Shown in pieces: positions 1-7,415 of a DNA stretch of 43,361 bases. A model generated the notes under the pieces. That model made no database searches. It saw only the letters and a list, made by a program, of their open reading frames with translations, and was not told where the DNA came from. The DNA is taken from the NCBI GenBank assembly GCA_002327525.1, contig DCWG01000079.1:266-43626 (forward strand). Direction: 5' to 3'. Every line of letters starts with the position of its first letter. Position 1 is the stretch's first letter. This DNA is from Gammaproteobacteria bacterium UBA2168. Lineage in GTDB: Bacteria; Pseudomonadota; Gammaproteobacteria; Pseudomonadales; Azotimanducaceae. The translations under genes and the position numbers were made by a program.

Positions 1-723
1 GACTGTGAGCAGGCCGCTGAAAAGGTCGTTGCCTCAAAAGTGTTTGACAATGCCACCAGTTGTTCGTCAGAGAACAGTGTCATTGTTCTTGAGAGTGTTT
101 TCGAACGGTTTGCCGAGGCGCTTAAGATGCAGGGTGCACTGCTGCTCAATGCGAGTGAGAAAGAGACCCTTGAGCGGACCATGTGGTCTGATGGTGAACT
201 CAATCCTGCTATTCTGGCAAGATCTGCTGCAGAGATAGCCCGGGTCGCCGGGATCCGGCGCGCCGGTCTCCATTGCCAGATTCTAGTGGTCGAGGAAAGC
301 GGCGTTGGCCAGAGTTACCCATTTTCCGGCGAAAAGCTCTCGCCAGTACTGACCCTGTATCGTGCGGTGGATTTTTCTGCGGCCTGCGACAGAGTCCGCG
401 AGATCTATAGATACCAGGGTGCCGGGCACTCGATCGGATTGCACAGCAGTCATCCGGATCGGCCGCTACAGATCGGGCTGACCATGCCGGCCTGCCGGGT
501 GATCGTAAATCAGGCTCATTGTTTTGCGACAGGTGGCAGTTTTGATAACGGCGTACCATTTTCACTGTCGATGGGCTGTGGTAGCTGGGGTGGAAACAGT
601 GTCAGCGACAACGTGAACTATCGCCACTATCTGAACATCGTCCGGGTGGTGAGACCAATCCCAGTTCGGGAGCCTTCCGAGGCTGCGCTTCTGGGGCATT
701 ACTGGGCGAAGCATGGTAAGTAG
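1..723 (+). CDS. CoA-acylating aldehyde dehydrogenase, C-terminal part (sulfoacetaldehyde dehydrogenase-like)
   Basis: The gene is cut by the left edge of the window; the frame is open from base 1 and stops at TAG 721-723. The visible 240 residues are the catalytic C-terminal half of an acylating aldehyde dehydrogenase of the EutE/AdhE/SauS type. The segment FDNATSCSSEN carries the nucleophilic Cys (codon 61-63), matching FDNGxxCxSE in the family. Further on, VNQAHCFATGG, the GCGSWGGNSVSDN segment and the tail PSEAALLGHYWAKHGK resemble sulfoacetaldehyde dehydrogenases. Such enzymes interconvert an acyl-CoA and an aldehyde with NAD(P)H in the cytosol. The next gene, an acyl-CoA synthetase, overlaps it by 11 bases, so the synthetase could supply the acyl-CoA. 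The SauS assignment is inference; another acylating dehydrogenase of a similar substrate is possible. Confidence 0.8.
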   Translation, partial: DCEQAAEKVVASKVFDNATSCSSENSVIVLESVFERFAEALKMQGALLLNASEKETLERTMWSDGELNPAILARSAAEIARVAGIRRAGLHCQILVVEESGVGQSYPFSGEKLSPVLTLYRAVDFSAACDRVREIYRYQGAGHSIGLHSSHPDRPLQIGLTMPACRVIVNQAHCFATGGSFDNGVPFSLSMGCGSWGGNSVSDNVNYRHYLNIVRVVRPIPVREPSEAALLGHYWAKHGK

Positions 724-2284
724 TGCAGCTTCCCGTTTTGACCCACTGCCTGACATCACTGGTCTGACGGTTCGCACTATCATCGATAAGGGCGCAGCGG
801 ATCACCCGGATCGAGTGTTTGCGGTGTTTCCGGATGCCGGCGCGATCCTGACCTGGTCTGACCTTAAGCGTAGTGCTTTGCGTCTCACGGCGTGTCTAAC
901 CGAATCAGGTGTGTCAGCTGGCGAGCCGGTCGGCGTTCTGATGGGTAATGGGCGGGCTGCCCTTCAGCTTTTCCTGGGCTGCATGTACGCGGGTCGCTTG
1001 TCGGCGATGTTCAATCCGGCTGCCGGTGCTCGCAGCCTGGCTTATGTGATTGAACATTCCTCCTCGACCCTGATGTATACCGACGAGAGTCATGCTGACA
1101 TGGCATCGACTGCCGTTGCTGCGGCCCGGCGGAATATCAGGTTGATGATTCTTGACCGTGATACCGACCTGGATGAGCCAACAGGTGATGCACTCGACCC
1201 ATCGCCGCCACCCCGTCCAGACGATGATGCGCTGCTGATCTATACCTCAGGAACGACCGGTCGCCCGAAAGGGGTGATCCACACTCATGCTAGTCTCCTC
1301 GCTGGCGGTGCCAATACCACAGCTGCGCACAGCCTGGGATCGGATGACCGGGCCTTGTGCGTCTTGCCACTGTGTCATATCAATGGCCAGGTCGTCACCG
1401 TGATGGCTCCGCTGGTGAGCGGGTCTTCGGTCGTAATGCCGCGCCGATTCAGCGTGAAACGGTTTTGGGAGTGGGCTGCGAATGAAAGATGCACCTGGTT
1501 CAGTGTCGTCCCGACGATCATCTCCTACCTGCTCGGTTCTGAGGATTCTTCGGCCTGGTCGACAGCCGGGCGGTTGAAAACCCTCAGGTTCGGGCGTTCG
1601 GCATCGGCACCGTTACCATCGGCCGTTCACGAGGCCTTTGTGGAGCGATTCGACATACCGATCATCGAAACCATGGGCATCACCGAGACGGCCGCCCAGA
1701 TACTCTCTAATCCCCTCGACCCGAAGGCCCAGCGTATCGGTTCGCCGGGTCTTGCCTGCGGCAACGAGGTGCGAATTGGTTCAACTCATGTTGGGAAGTC
1801 CGCTGAAGCCGGAGAAGGCGAGATCGAAGTTCGCGGCCCCAACCTGATGCGCTGCTATCTCGATGATCCCGTAGCGACGAAGGAGGCATTTACGGCCGAC
1901 GGGTGGTATCGAACCGGAGATCTGGGGCGGATGGATAGTGAGGGCTATGTCTACGTTACGGGACGGATCAAGGAACTGATCATCAAAGGGGGAGAAAATA
2001 TCTCACCCCGTGAGATCGATGACGTACTGTACCGTTATCCCGGGGTGCTGGAAGCGGCAGCGGTTGCCGTCCCGGATTCGGAGTACGGTGAAGATATCCT
2101 GGCCTGCGTGGTAGCCGTGCCCGGCAGTCAAATCAGGGAGGATGCCCTTCGCGCGTTCTGCCTTGAGGAACTCGGTGTATTCAAGTCTCCACGGTCCTTT
2201 TTTTTTATGAACTCGCTTCCCAAAGGGCCGTCCGGAAAGATTCAGCGCCGCAAGTTGAGCAGTGATCTGAGCGGTCAGAACTGA
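713..2284 (+). CDS. AMP-forming acyl-CoA synthetase (possible sulfoacetate-CoA ligase)
   Basis: A full-length 523-residue member of the ANL superfamily, which activates a carboxylic acid with ATP and joins it to CoA. The P-loop signature YTSGTTGRPKG lies at residues 177-187, followed by the GITET adenine-site segment, YRTGDLG, GRIKELIIKGGENISP, and the C-terminal catalytic lysine in GPSGKIQRRK. It overlaps the upstream acylating aldehyde dehydrogenase by 11 bases, which points to translational coupling and a shared substrate. In Cupriavidus the sauS and sauT genes form a comparable pair for sulfoacetate (ligase, then reductive dehydrogenase). I infer that kind of route here, but the acid substrate cannot be read from the sequence; a short or medium carboxylate is equally open. 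No Xsc or sulfonate transporter gene is present within the window to support it. Confidence 0.88.
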   Translation: MVSSAASRFDPLPDITGLTVRTIIDKGAADHPDRVFAVFPDAGAILTWSDLKRSALRLTACLTESGVSAGEPVGVLMGNGRAALQLFLGCMYAGRLSAMFNPAAGARSLAYVIEHSSSTLMYTDESHADMASTAVAAARRNIRLMILDRDTDLDEPTGDALDPSPPPRPDDDALLIYTSGTTGRPKGVIHTHASLLAGGANTTAAHSLGSDDRALCVLPLCHINGQVVTVMAPLVSGSSVVMPRRFSVKRFWEWAANERCTWFSVVPTIISYLLGSEDSSAWSTAGRLKTLRFGRSASAPLPSAVHEAFVERFDIPIIETMGITETAAQILSNPLDPKAQRIGSPGLACGNEVRIGSTHVGKSAEAGEGEIEVRGPNLMRCYLDDPVATKEAFTADGWYRTGDLGRMDSEGYVYVTGRIKELIIKGGENISPREIDDVLYRYPGVLEAAAVAVPDSEYGEDILACVVAVPGSQIREDALRAFCLEELGVFKSPRSFFFMNSLPKGPSGKIQRRKLSSDLSGQN

Positions 2285-2302
2285 GTTGGAATACGGATGC
2301 CC

Positions 2303-2896
2303 CTAAAGCCCTCCCCTAGCTCTAGGTAGGAACCGATTGGTACGCGCCATGTACCGACGGTATTCTTCGCCGAAGTTCCCGATGAGCATCTGCTCCTCGT
2401 CCGATACACGCGCGAAATTTAGGACTACCAGCGCGACAAGAAACCCACTGAAACCCCAATGGTCCGTGAAGAGGACCGTCGTAATGCCCCAAAGAAAGAA
2501 GCCCGTATACATGGGATGGCGGACCCGGGAATATGGACCGGTCGTGACCAGCTTCATGTCATCGGAAATGATCAAGTGCTTCGCCCCGGCCTTCCCGATG
2601 GTCTTGAACACCCAGAGAAGAAAAACGCAGGCGGCGACGGAGACGACGAAGGCAAGCCACCGGACGACCTCGGGCAAGCCCATATACATCCACGGCCATA
2701 AGGCAGGAAAGCCCACGTAAACGACCAGCAGGAAAAGCATGGCGATCGAGAGCCCGGTCATGATGACCAAGACCGAGGGTTTCTCCTTCCACTCACGACC
2801 CTTCTTTTCGCCGAGCTGAGACCCGGCCCAGATGCTTCGGCCGAAGCCTACGACGAAGAACTCGATCAGCATTGTCCATCGCATGAAATCATCCAT
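2303..2896 (-). CDS. isoprenylcysteine/phospholipid methyltransferase-family membrane protein
   Basis: A 197-residue membrane protein with about four to five hydrophobic segments. The C-terminal half has the hallmark of the ICMT/PEMT methyltransferase superfamily: LVTTGPYSRVRHPMYTG at about residues 125-140, then a second conserved patch with an acidic DEEQML and FGEEYRRYMARTNRFLPR near the end. These parts bind S-adenosylmethionine at the membrane surface in characterised relatives. The methyl acceptor cannot be told; bacterial members act on lipids or are uncharacterised. It converges with the acyl-CoA synthetase (18-base gap, no hairpin seen). Several ATGs occur early (codons 1, 5 and 8), so the exact start is uncertain by a few residues. 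Confidence 0.8.
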   Translation of the reverse strand: MDDFMRWTMLIEFFVVGFGRSIWAGSQLGEKKGREWKEKPSVLVIMTGLSIAMLFLLVVYVGFPALWPWMYMGLPEVVRWLAFVVSVAACVFLLWVFKTIGKAGAKHLIISDDMKLVTTGPYSRVRHPMYTGFFLWGITTVLFTDHWGFSGFLVALVVLNFARVSDEEQMLIGNFGEEYRRYMARTNRFLPRARGGL

Positions 2897-2902
2897 TGAT
2901 AT

Positions 2903-2972
2903 TCACTCTACATGATCCAAACTCAAATGCCTCTTAGGATTAGGTCGTTCTATCCGCTGAACTACGAGGCCA
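2903..2972 (-). pseudogene. degenerate tRNA-Arg(CCT)-like sequence
   Basis: Read on the minus strand, this intergenic stretch has a tRNA-like 5' half. GGCCTCG could be an acceptor strand and is followed by GTAGTTCAGCGGATAGAAC, a textbook D-arm in which GTTC pairs with GAAC. Then comes a seven-base anticodon loop ATCCTAA with anticodon CCT. The flanking anticodon stem keeps only three of five pairs. The 3' half lacks the GGTTCGAATCC T-arm, there is no acceptor complement of the 5' strand and no CCA. It therefore looks like a decayed tRNA-Arg, or the remnant of one used as an integration site. It is unlikely to be a working tRNA. Confidence 0.5.
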
Positions 2973-3002
2973 TAGTCACGGATAGGAAGTATTAACGCGC
3001 TT

Positions 3003-5072
3003 TCATTCAGAACAGGGAGAAACCCTCACAGAGCGGGTGGCCGTTCTCCCTTCTTCAATAACCAGCGCCAACGCACCCGACTGAAGCTGCCCGTCTGCTG
3101 CCTCGAGGCGAGGTTCGCCGTCGATGCTGGCGGTGATCCGATTCCCTTTCACTGACAGCGTCAGTCGATGAGTTTCACCCAGCTCCCAGTCGAGCGGACA
3201 GCTCGCCAGTAGCGTTTCCTCGTTCAACATTCGAACCAGACGCAGCTGCTGATCCCTGCCGAGCAACAATGCGTAGTAACGACGCATACCCTGTACCCTT
3301 ACAGCGATACCGGCCGACTCCGCGAGGTGTGGAGTGATATCCGCTTCGACGCTGTAGTCGCACCACTGCCGGGTTCCCTGAATCAGCAGCCCTCGTCCCT
3401 CGTTGTGCATCAACCGAAAGGCTTCGCCCCGGCTCCAGAAATCGTCCACGCCATTGACCCAGGCGCGTCGCCACATGGTGCCGCGATGATCGGGCTGTTC
3501 GAACACCGCATCCGGTTCGCCAGACCAGCCAAGACTGTCGAGGTAGACCAGTCCTGAATCTTCGAGCTCCAGCCCGACTTCAAACACAGGATGGGCTTCG
3601 GGTGGTACGTGTAAAACTGTCTCAGCTCTCCCCTGCGCAACCTCCGTGATAGTGCCGCGGCTGATGGTGACCTCGTCGTTCTCCCCATACCAGGCGGCAT
3701 AGAGGCAGGCCCGGCCTTTGCCTGAAACGCGGGCGCTGAGCGTGTGTCCGGGATAGACCCGTGGCGAAGCCATAAGCGTATAACCGCGTGTCTCGAAATA
3801 CTTGGCGGTGTCTTTGGATGGGGTGAATACCGGTGTACCGAAACGCACCGCTCCATCCCCGCGCAGGCGCAGGCACCGTCTCCCCGTGGCGCTGTGCCCC
3901 TCGACGTTCTCGATTTCGCCGTTGCCCGATGTGACGGTAAAGCCCTGCACGGATCCCGGAAACTCGAAATGAAACTGCGCACCATTCTTGGGCTGCCAGC
4001 TTTCCATCTCAGCCAGGGCGCGTCCTGCATTGACGATCTCAACCGCCTCCCTGGCGCAGTCCGATATTCCCCAGGTTGGGTCAGCGGTGGGGATATAGAT
4101 GCGGTCTGCCACCGGACCTCGCCAGTCCACACCTGTCTCCAGAGCCTGATCGATACCCTGGATGCCGTTTTTGATACCCATCAGACAGCCTACGTTTCCG
4201 GAGTTGCAGTCCGTGTCCCATCCGCAGGTATTGATGATCTTCATGGTTTGTGAGAAGTCATCCTCGCCGTGCAGCAGCGAATGTATTATCAAGCCGTGAT
4301 TCGGCACCATGTGGCAGTTGCCGCCGTATTTGTCGTATCCGTAGCGTGCGGCCAACATCTCTCTCGTGGCGCGCCAGTCGGGCTCCTTGGCGTGCCAGCC
4401 CCTGACATCATCGATCAGTTGCCGGATGACGGAATCGGCAGGTACGTAACTGAGTGCTGTGTCGAGAAGCCTGTTGGTATCGCTCTCCACAAACGCCATT
4501 GCTTCGAGCACCGCCATAACCACCGCGCCGTACACGGCCTCACCGTCATGGCTGACCCTGGCAGCTTGTTCGGCGAGCGTTGCCGCCCGGCCCGGATCTC
4601 CCGGGGAAACCATGGCCCAGCCGTCGATGAAGATCTGAGCGCCGATCTGTTCCGATACCACCTTGCCGTTGCGTGCCATCGAACCGCTTTCGGGCGCCGG
4701 AACACCGTGTTTCAGCCTCAAGTAGGCCGTATGTTCCGTCGAATTTCCGAGTCCACCCCACCAGAGTATCGTGCGCTTCTCGATCAGGTAGTTGAGCCAG
4801 GCCTCCCCAATTTGTCTTGCGCTCAGCCCCGGATCGAAGTCGTTGTCTGCGAGTGCTCTCAGAAACGTGAAGGTGCCCGAGATGTCGTCATCTGTGACGA
4901 TCAGCGGCACGTTCAGCTTGTCGTGAACGTAGTATTCGATATCCCCCAGGTGTTCCTGGATCAGTTCATAGCTCCAGCCTTCGAAAGGTCGGCCGAGATA
5001 GACACCGATAACCTTGCCGAGCACGCCGGCATAAACTCTTTCGGCATAGTCATCGGGTAGGGGTGTGTTCAT
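3003..5072 (-). CDS. ADP-ribosylglycohydrolase-family protein with C-terminal beta-sandwich domains
   Basis: Start ATG 5072 is preferred to an in-frame ATG at 5111 because AAGGA lies seven bases before it. This gives 689 residues. Residues 10-340 are an ADP-ribosylglycohydrolase (DraG/ARH) domain: the metal-binding acidic triad D61-D62-D63 sits in IVTDDDISG, H175-D176-G in SHDGEAVYGA, and the second metal motif D286-T-D288 in GWDTDCNSGN. The C-terminal 330 residues look like beta-sandwich modules; residues from about 560 on resemble LamG/3-keto-disaccharide-hydrolase folds. Family members remove ADP-ribose or hydrolyse other N- or O-glycosidic bonds. No signal peptide is evident. It is divergent from an enolase-superfamily gene, so a sugar- or nucleoside-catabolic role is possible. 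The substrate is unknown. Confidence 0.8.
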   Translation of the reverse strand: MNTPLPDDYAERVYAGVLGKVIGVYLGRPFEGWSYELIQEHLGDIEYYVHDKLNVPLIVTDDDISGTFTFLRALADNDFDPGLSARQIGEAWLNYLIEKRTILWWGGLGNSTEHTAYLRLKHGVPAPESGSMARNGKVVSEQIGAQIFIDGWAMVSPGDPGRAATLAEQAARVSHDGEAVYGAVVMAVLEAMAFVESDTNRLLDTALSYVPADSVIRQLIDDVRGWHAKEPDWRATREMLAARYGYDKYGGNCHMVPNHGLIIHSLLHGEDDFSQTMKIINTCGWDTDCNSGNVGCLMGIKNGIQGIDQALETGVDWRGPVADRIYIPTADPTWGISDCAREAVEIVNAGRALAEMESWQPKNGAQFHFEFPGSVQGFTVTSGNGEIENVEGHSATGRRCLRLRGDGAVRFGTPVFTPSKDTAKYFETRGYTLMASPRVYPGHTLSARVSGKGRACLYAAWYGENDEVTISRGTITEVAQGRAETVLHVPPEAHPVFEVGLELEDSGLVYLDSLGWSGEPDAVFEQPDHRGTMWRRAWVNGVDDFWSRGEAFRLMHNEGRGLLIQGTRQWCDYSVEADITPHLAESAGIAVRVQGMRRYYALLLGRDQQLRLVRMLNEETLLASCPLDWELGETHRLTLSVKGNRITASIDGEPRLEAADGQLQSGALALVIEEGRTATRSVRVSPCSE

Positions 5073-5223
5073 GGTTTTCCTTGGTTTTGAAATATCCTGA
5101 TGCGAAGGCATAAGAGAGCGCCGAGACAGGGCATTTTGTCCTGTCAGTGGCGGCCTGGATCAGCAAGAGTGGCAGGCCGCGCGAGACCGCACAAGGTCAG
5201 GCAATCAGCCGCCCTTAAGTTCG

Positions 5224-5250
5224 GTCATACTGGGGGGTGTCATACGGGGG
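5224..5250. promoter_or_regulatory. tandem direct repeat GTCATAC-GGGGG in divergent intergenic region
   Basis: GTCATAC occurs at 5224-5230 and again at 5239-5245, each followed by a G-run, giving a 15-base period. It lies in the 250-base gap between the divergent ADP-ribosylglycohydrolase and enolase-superfamily genes, about 75 bases before the latter. Its position suits a regulator-binding site or activator sites. No adjacent regulator gene is present, so this is inference from pattern and place only. The rest of the gap shows nothing I can name. Confidence 0.3.
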
Positions 5251-5324
5251 CAACGAATTCCGAACGATGACGATACGGGCCCGGGCAAGTGAGCGGCAAA
5301 GGTTAGACAACAAGAGATCAATGT

Positions 5325-6434
5325 ATGCGCATTACTGACGTCAAAGTAACCGTATGGGAATGGCGCGACATTCCGCCGACCCGGTATACGCTGCGAGTGA
5401 AGAGCTCCGGTTCGCGCACCGCACAGATGGGCCTGGTGAGAATCATCACCGACGCCGGAATTGAGGGGCATGCTTTTCTCGGTTCCGCACTCAGTCCTCT
5501 CGGCAACGATGCCAGGTTGATCGTCGATCGCTACAAGCCGCTTCTGGTCGGTCGGGATCCACTGGCTCGCGAGCGCATCTGGCAAACCATGGCTACCTGG
5601 GCCATGGGTGGTGTAATGCGGGTGATTGGTGCTATCGACGTTGCACTTTGGGATCTCGCCGGTAAGGCGGCAGGCGTACCCGTTCACCGGCTGATCGGCT
5701 CGTACCGGGATACGGTGCCCGCCTATGCCAGTTCGGCGGTGTTCGAGACGCCGGAGGAATATGCCGAGGAAGCCATTCGCTACAAGGAATCGGGGTGGAC
5801 GGCCTACAAGATCCATCCGCCAGCCACTGCGGCGTTGGACATTCGAATATGCGAGGCTGTACGTGAGGCGGTGGGTGATGGCTATCGCATCATGCTCGAT
5901 TCTACCTGGTCATATGACTACCCGGATGCACTGCGTGTTGGGCGGGCCGTCGAGGAACTCGGTTTCTACTGGTATGAGGACCCACTGCCCTACGACAATC
6001 TGTATGGCTACGTGAAGCTGAAGCAGGTACTGGCAATTCCGCTGATGGCGACAGAAATGCCGAGTACCGGTCCGACGTCCTATGCACCCTGGATCATGCA
6101 ACAGGCGACGGACTATCTTCGCGGCGATGTCGCGCTCAAAGGCGGTTTGACCTCTTGCCTGAAGACGGCGCACCTGGCGGAAGCCTTCCAGATGAACTAC
6201 GAGGTGCATCACGGTGGCAACTCCCTGAACAACGTCGCCAATCTGCATCTCATCATGGCCATCCCCAACTGCGAATACTTTGAAGTGCTGCTGCCCGATG
6301 CCGTGCAGAAACACGGTCTGATCAAAGACATCGAGGTCGACGAAAACGGTTTGGTGCATGCCCATCACCTGCCTGGCCTGGGCGCGGAAATCGATTTCGA
6401 CCTCATCGAGAACAACAAGGTGGCAGAACTGTGA
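5325..6434 (+). CDS. enolase-superfamily enzyme, mandelate racemase/muconate-lactonizing type
   Basis: A complete 369-residue enzyme of the mandelate racemase subgroup. The N-terminal capping domain (1-125) is followed by the barrel. Predicted metal ligands are D192 (MLDSTWSYDYP), E218 (WYEDPLP) and E244 (ATEMPS). The catalytic acids and bases are K162 and H164 in AYKIHP, and a D268/H295 dyad in RGDVALKGG and EVHHGGNS. The spacing fits mandelate racemase closely, but the usual second lysine of K-x-K is His. Family members abstract a proton next to a carboxylate, most often to dehydrate sugar acids or racemize. The substrate is not readable; an acid-sugar dehydratase is my best guess. It is divergent from the glycohydrolase gene and is followed after 69 bases by an NTF2-like gene. 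Confidence 0.88.
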   Translation: MRITDVKVTVWEWRDIPPTRYTLRVKSSGSRTAQMGLVRIITDAGIEGHAFLGSALSPLGNDARLIVDRYKPLLVGRDPLARERIWQTMATWAMGGVMRVIGAIDVALWDLAGKAAGVPVHRLIGSYRDTVPAYASSAVFETPEEYAEEAIRYKESGWTAYKIHPPATAALDIRICEAVREAVGDGYRIMLDSTWSYDYPDALRVGRAVEELGFYWYEDPLPYDNLYGYVKLKQVLAIPLMATEMPSTGPTSYAPWIMQQATDYLRGDVALKGGLTSCLKTAHLAEAFQMNYEVHHGGNSLNNVANLHLIMAIPNCEYFEVLLPDAVQKHGLIKDIEVDENGLVHAHHLPGLGAEIDFDLIENNKVAEL

Positions 6435-6503
6435 TGCGCGGCTGACAGTGTTCCCATCGTTCAATCCCGTTATGATCCGGGTGCGGATCAATGGGGCGAA
6501 CAC

Positions 6504-6938
6504 ATGAGCATCGCATCTCGCTACCTACAATACGCAGACGCTTTCGAACAGTCCTACGTGGACGACGACTGGTCGCACGTCGAATCCTATTTCACCGAAA
6601 ACGCGGTTTACGAGGGTGAACCGGAAGCGCGCGGTCGCGCGGCCGTATTGCAAAAACTGAAGGGCGGTGTCGATGGCTTCGACCGCCTCATGGACACCCG
6701 CACACCGGATTTCCAGGAGCCGGAGGTCGAGGGTAATACGCTTACCATGCAGTGGGCCGTCACCTACTCGAAGGCCGGCTGTCCGGATCTCACCATTTCG
6801 GGGCTCGAGACGGCGGTGTTCGAAGGGGACTGCATTGCATCGCTGCGTGACGATATCGACCCCGCCGCGCAGGCGGCCATGGGTGAGTGGATGGCGGCGC
6901 ACGGCGCGAGTCTGCACCCCACCGCCTTCCACGAATGA
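6504..6938 (+). CDS. SnoaL-like (NTF2-fold) protein
   Basis: A 144-residue protein with the compact alpha/beta-cone pattern of the nuclear transport factor 2 superfamily. N-terminal helices (YLQYADAFEQSYVDDDWSHV) are followed by the characteristic YFTENAVYEG turn, a G-R motif in EARGRAAVLQKL, and curved-sheet strands LTMQWAVTYSK, LTISGLETAVFEG and CIASLRDDI. Members are small cytosolic enzymes, such as cyclases, isomerases or dehydratases, or binding domains. The catalytic role cannot be inferred here. It follows the enolase-superfamily gene on the same strand by 69 bases, but without a strong ribosome site, so shared transcription is uncertain. The ATG at 6504 is the only sensible start. Confidence 0.72.
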   Translation: MSIASRYLQYADAFEQSYVDDDWSHVESYFTENAVYEGEPEARGRAAVLQKLKGGVDGFDRLMDTRTPDFQEPEVEGNTLTMQWAVTYSKAGCPDLTISGLETAVFEGDCIASLRDDIDPAAQAAMGEWMAAHGASLHPTAFHE

Positions 6939-7010
6939 CTCCCTGCAGCCAAGTGCTGATCTCTGTCACGTACACATCCTCGCATCGATCACGAGCTCGC
7001 TACCGGTTAT

Positions 7011-7202
7011 TTAACTGACGTCGTCGCTCGCAAGAAACAGCACGCCGTTGGCGATGTCTCGCGGGGAGCCCAGCACTCCTGTCGGCACGCCCGTTTCGGC
7101 CATCGCCTGCACGTTGATCTCGTTTGCGCCCGGCTGGAAGTCGCCGGGATTTACCTTGGTCCAGATGGGCGTATCGATGGTGCCGGGGGGCACTGAATTC
7201 AC
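7011..7202 (-). pseudogene. short-chain dehydrogenase/reductase remnant
   Basis: About 63 codons encode the C-terminal part of an SDR oxidoreductase. VNSVPPGTIDTPIW matches the conserved PG-motif region that follows the active-site helix, and GSPRDIANGVLFLASDDVS matches the GxPEEIAxxVLFLASDxAS tail. The protein then ends at a stop just before the usual Y/F-x-TG segment. The NAD-binding Rossmann half and the Tyr-x-x-x-Lys active site are missing. The ORF can be extended upstream to 7280 but that part shows no SDR similarity. This is a decayed fragment that cannot make a working enzyme. Intergenic sequence on both sides shows nothing further. Confidence 0.65.
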
Positions 7203-7415
7203 CGAAGCGACGGGCCGCCACGCGCGTATTTGTGCGCTGCTCGACGTGGCGCCGGCATTGCAGGGTGAGCGTGGCACCACTATCGTCGCGTGAACGGCGT
7301 GCCGAATGCCGTCGGGCGCGTGAAATCACGGTAGACTAAATCCCCAGGGTAATGAGGTGTGAACGGGCATGGTTCAAACTCCGTATCCGGCGCATCATCT
7401 GAGGGATGGCTGAAC

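Noticed and set aside
4269..5060. A plus-strand frame opposite the ADP-ribosylglycohydrolase gene
   Set aside because: The minus strand has clear catalytic motifs, so this is a shadow.
5112..5324. Possible coding region in the divergent gap
   Set aside because: Frames here run antisense into the enolase-superfamily gene and show no family features; only the direct repeat is notable.
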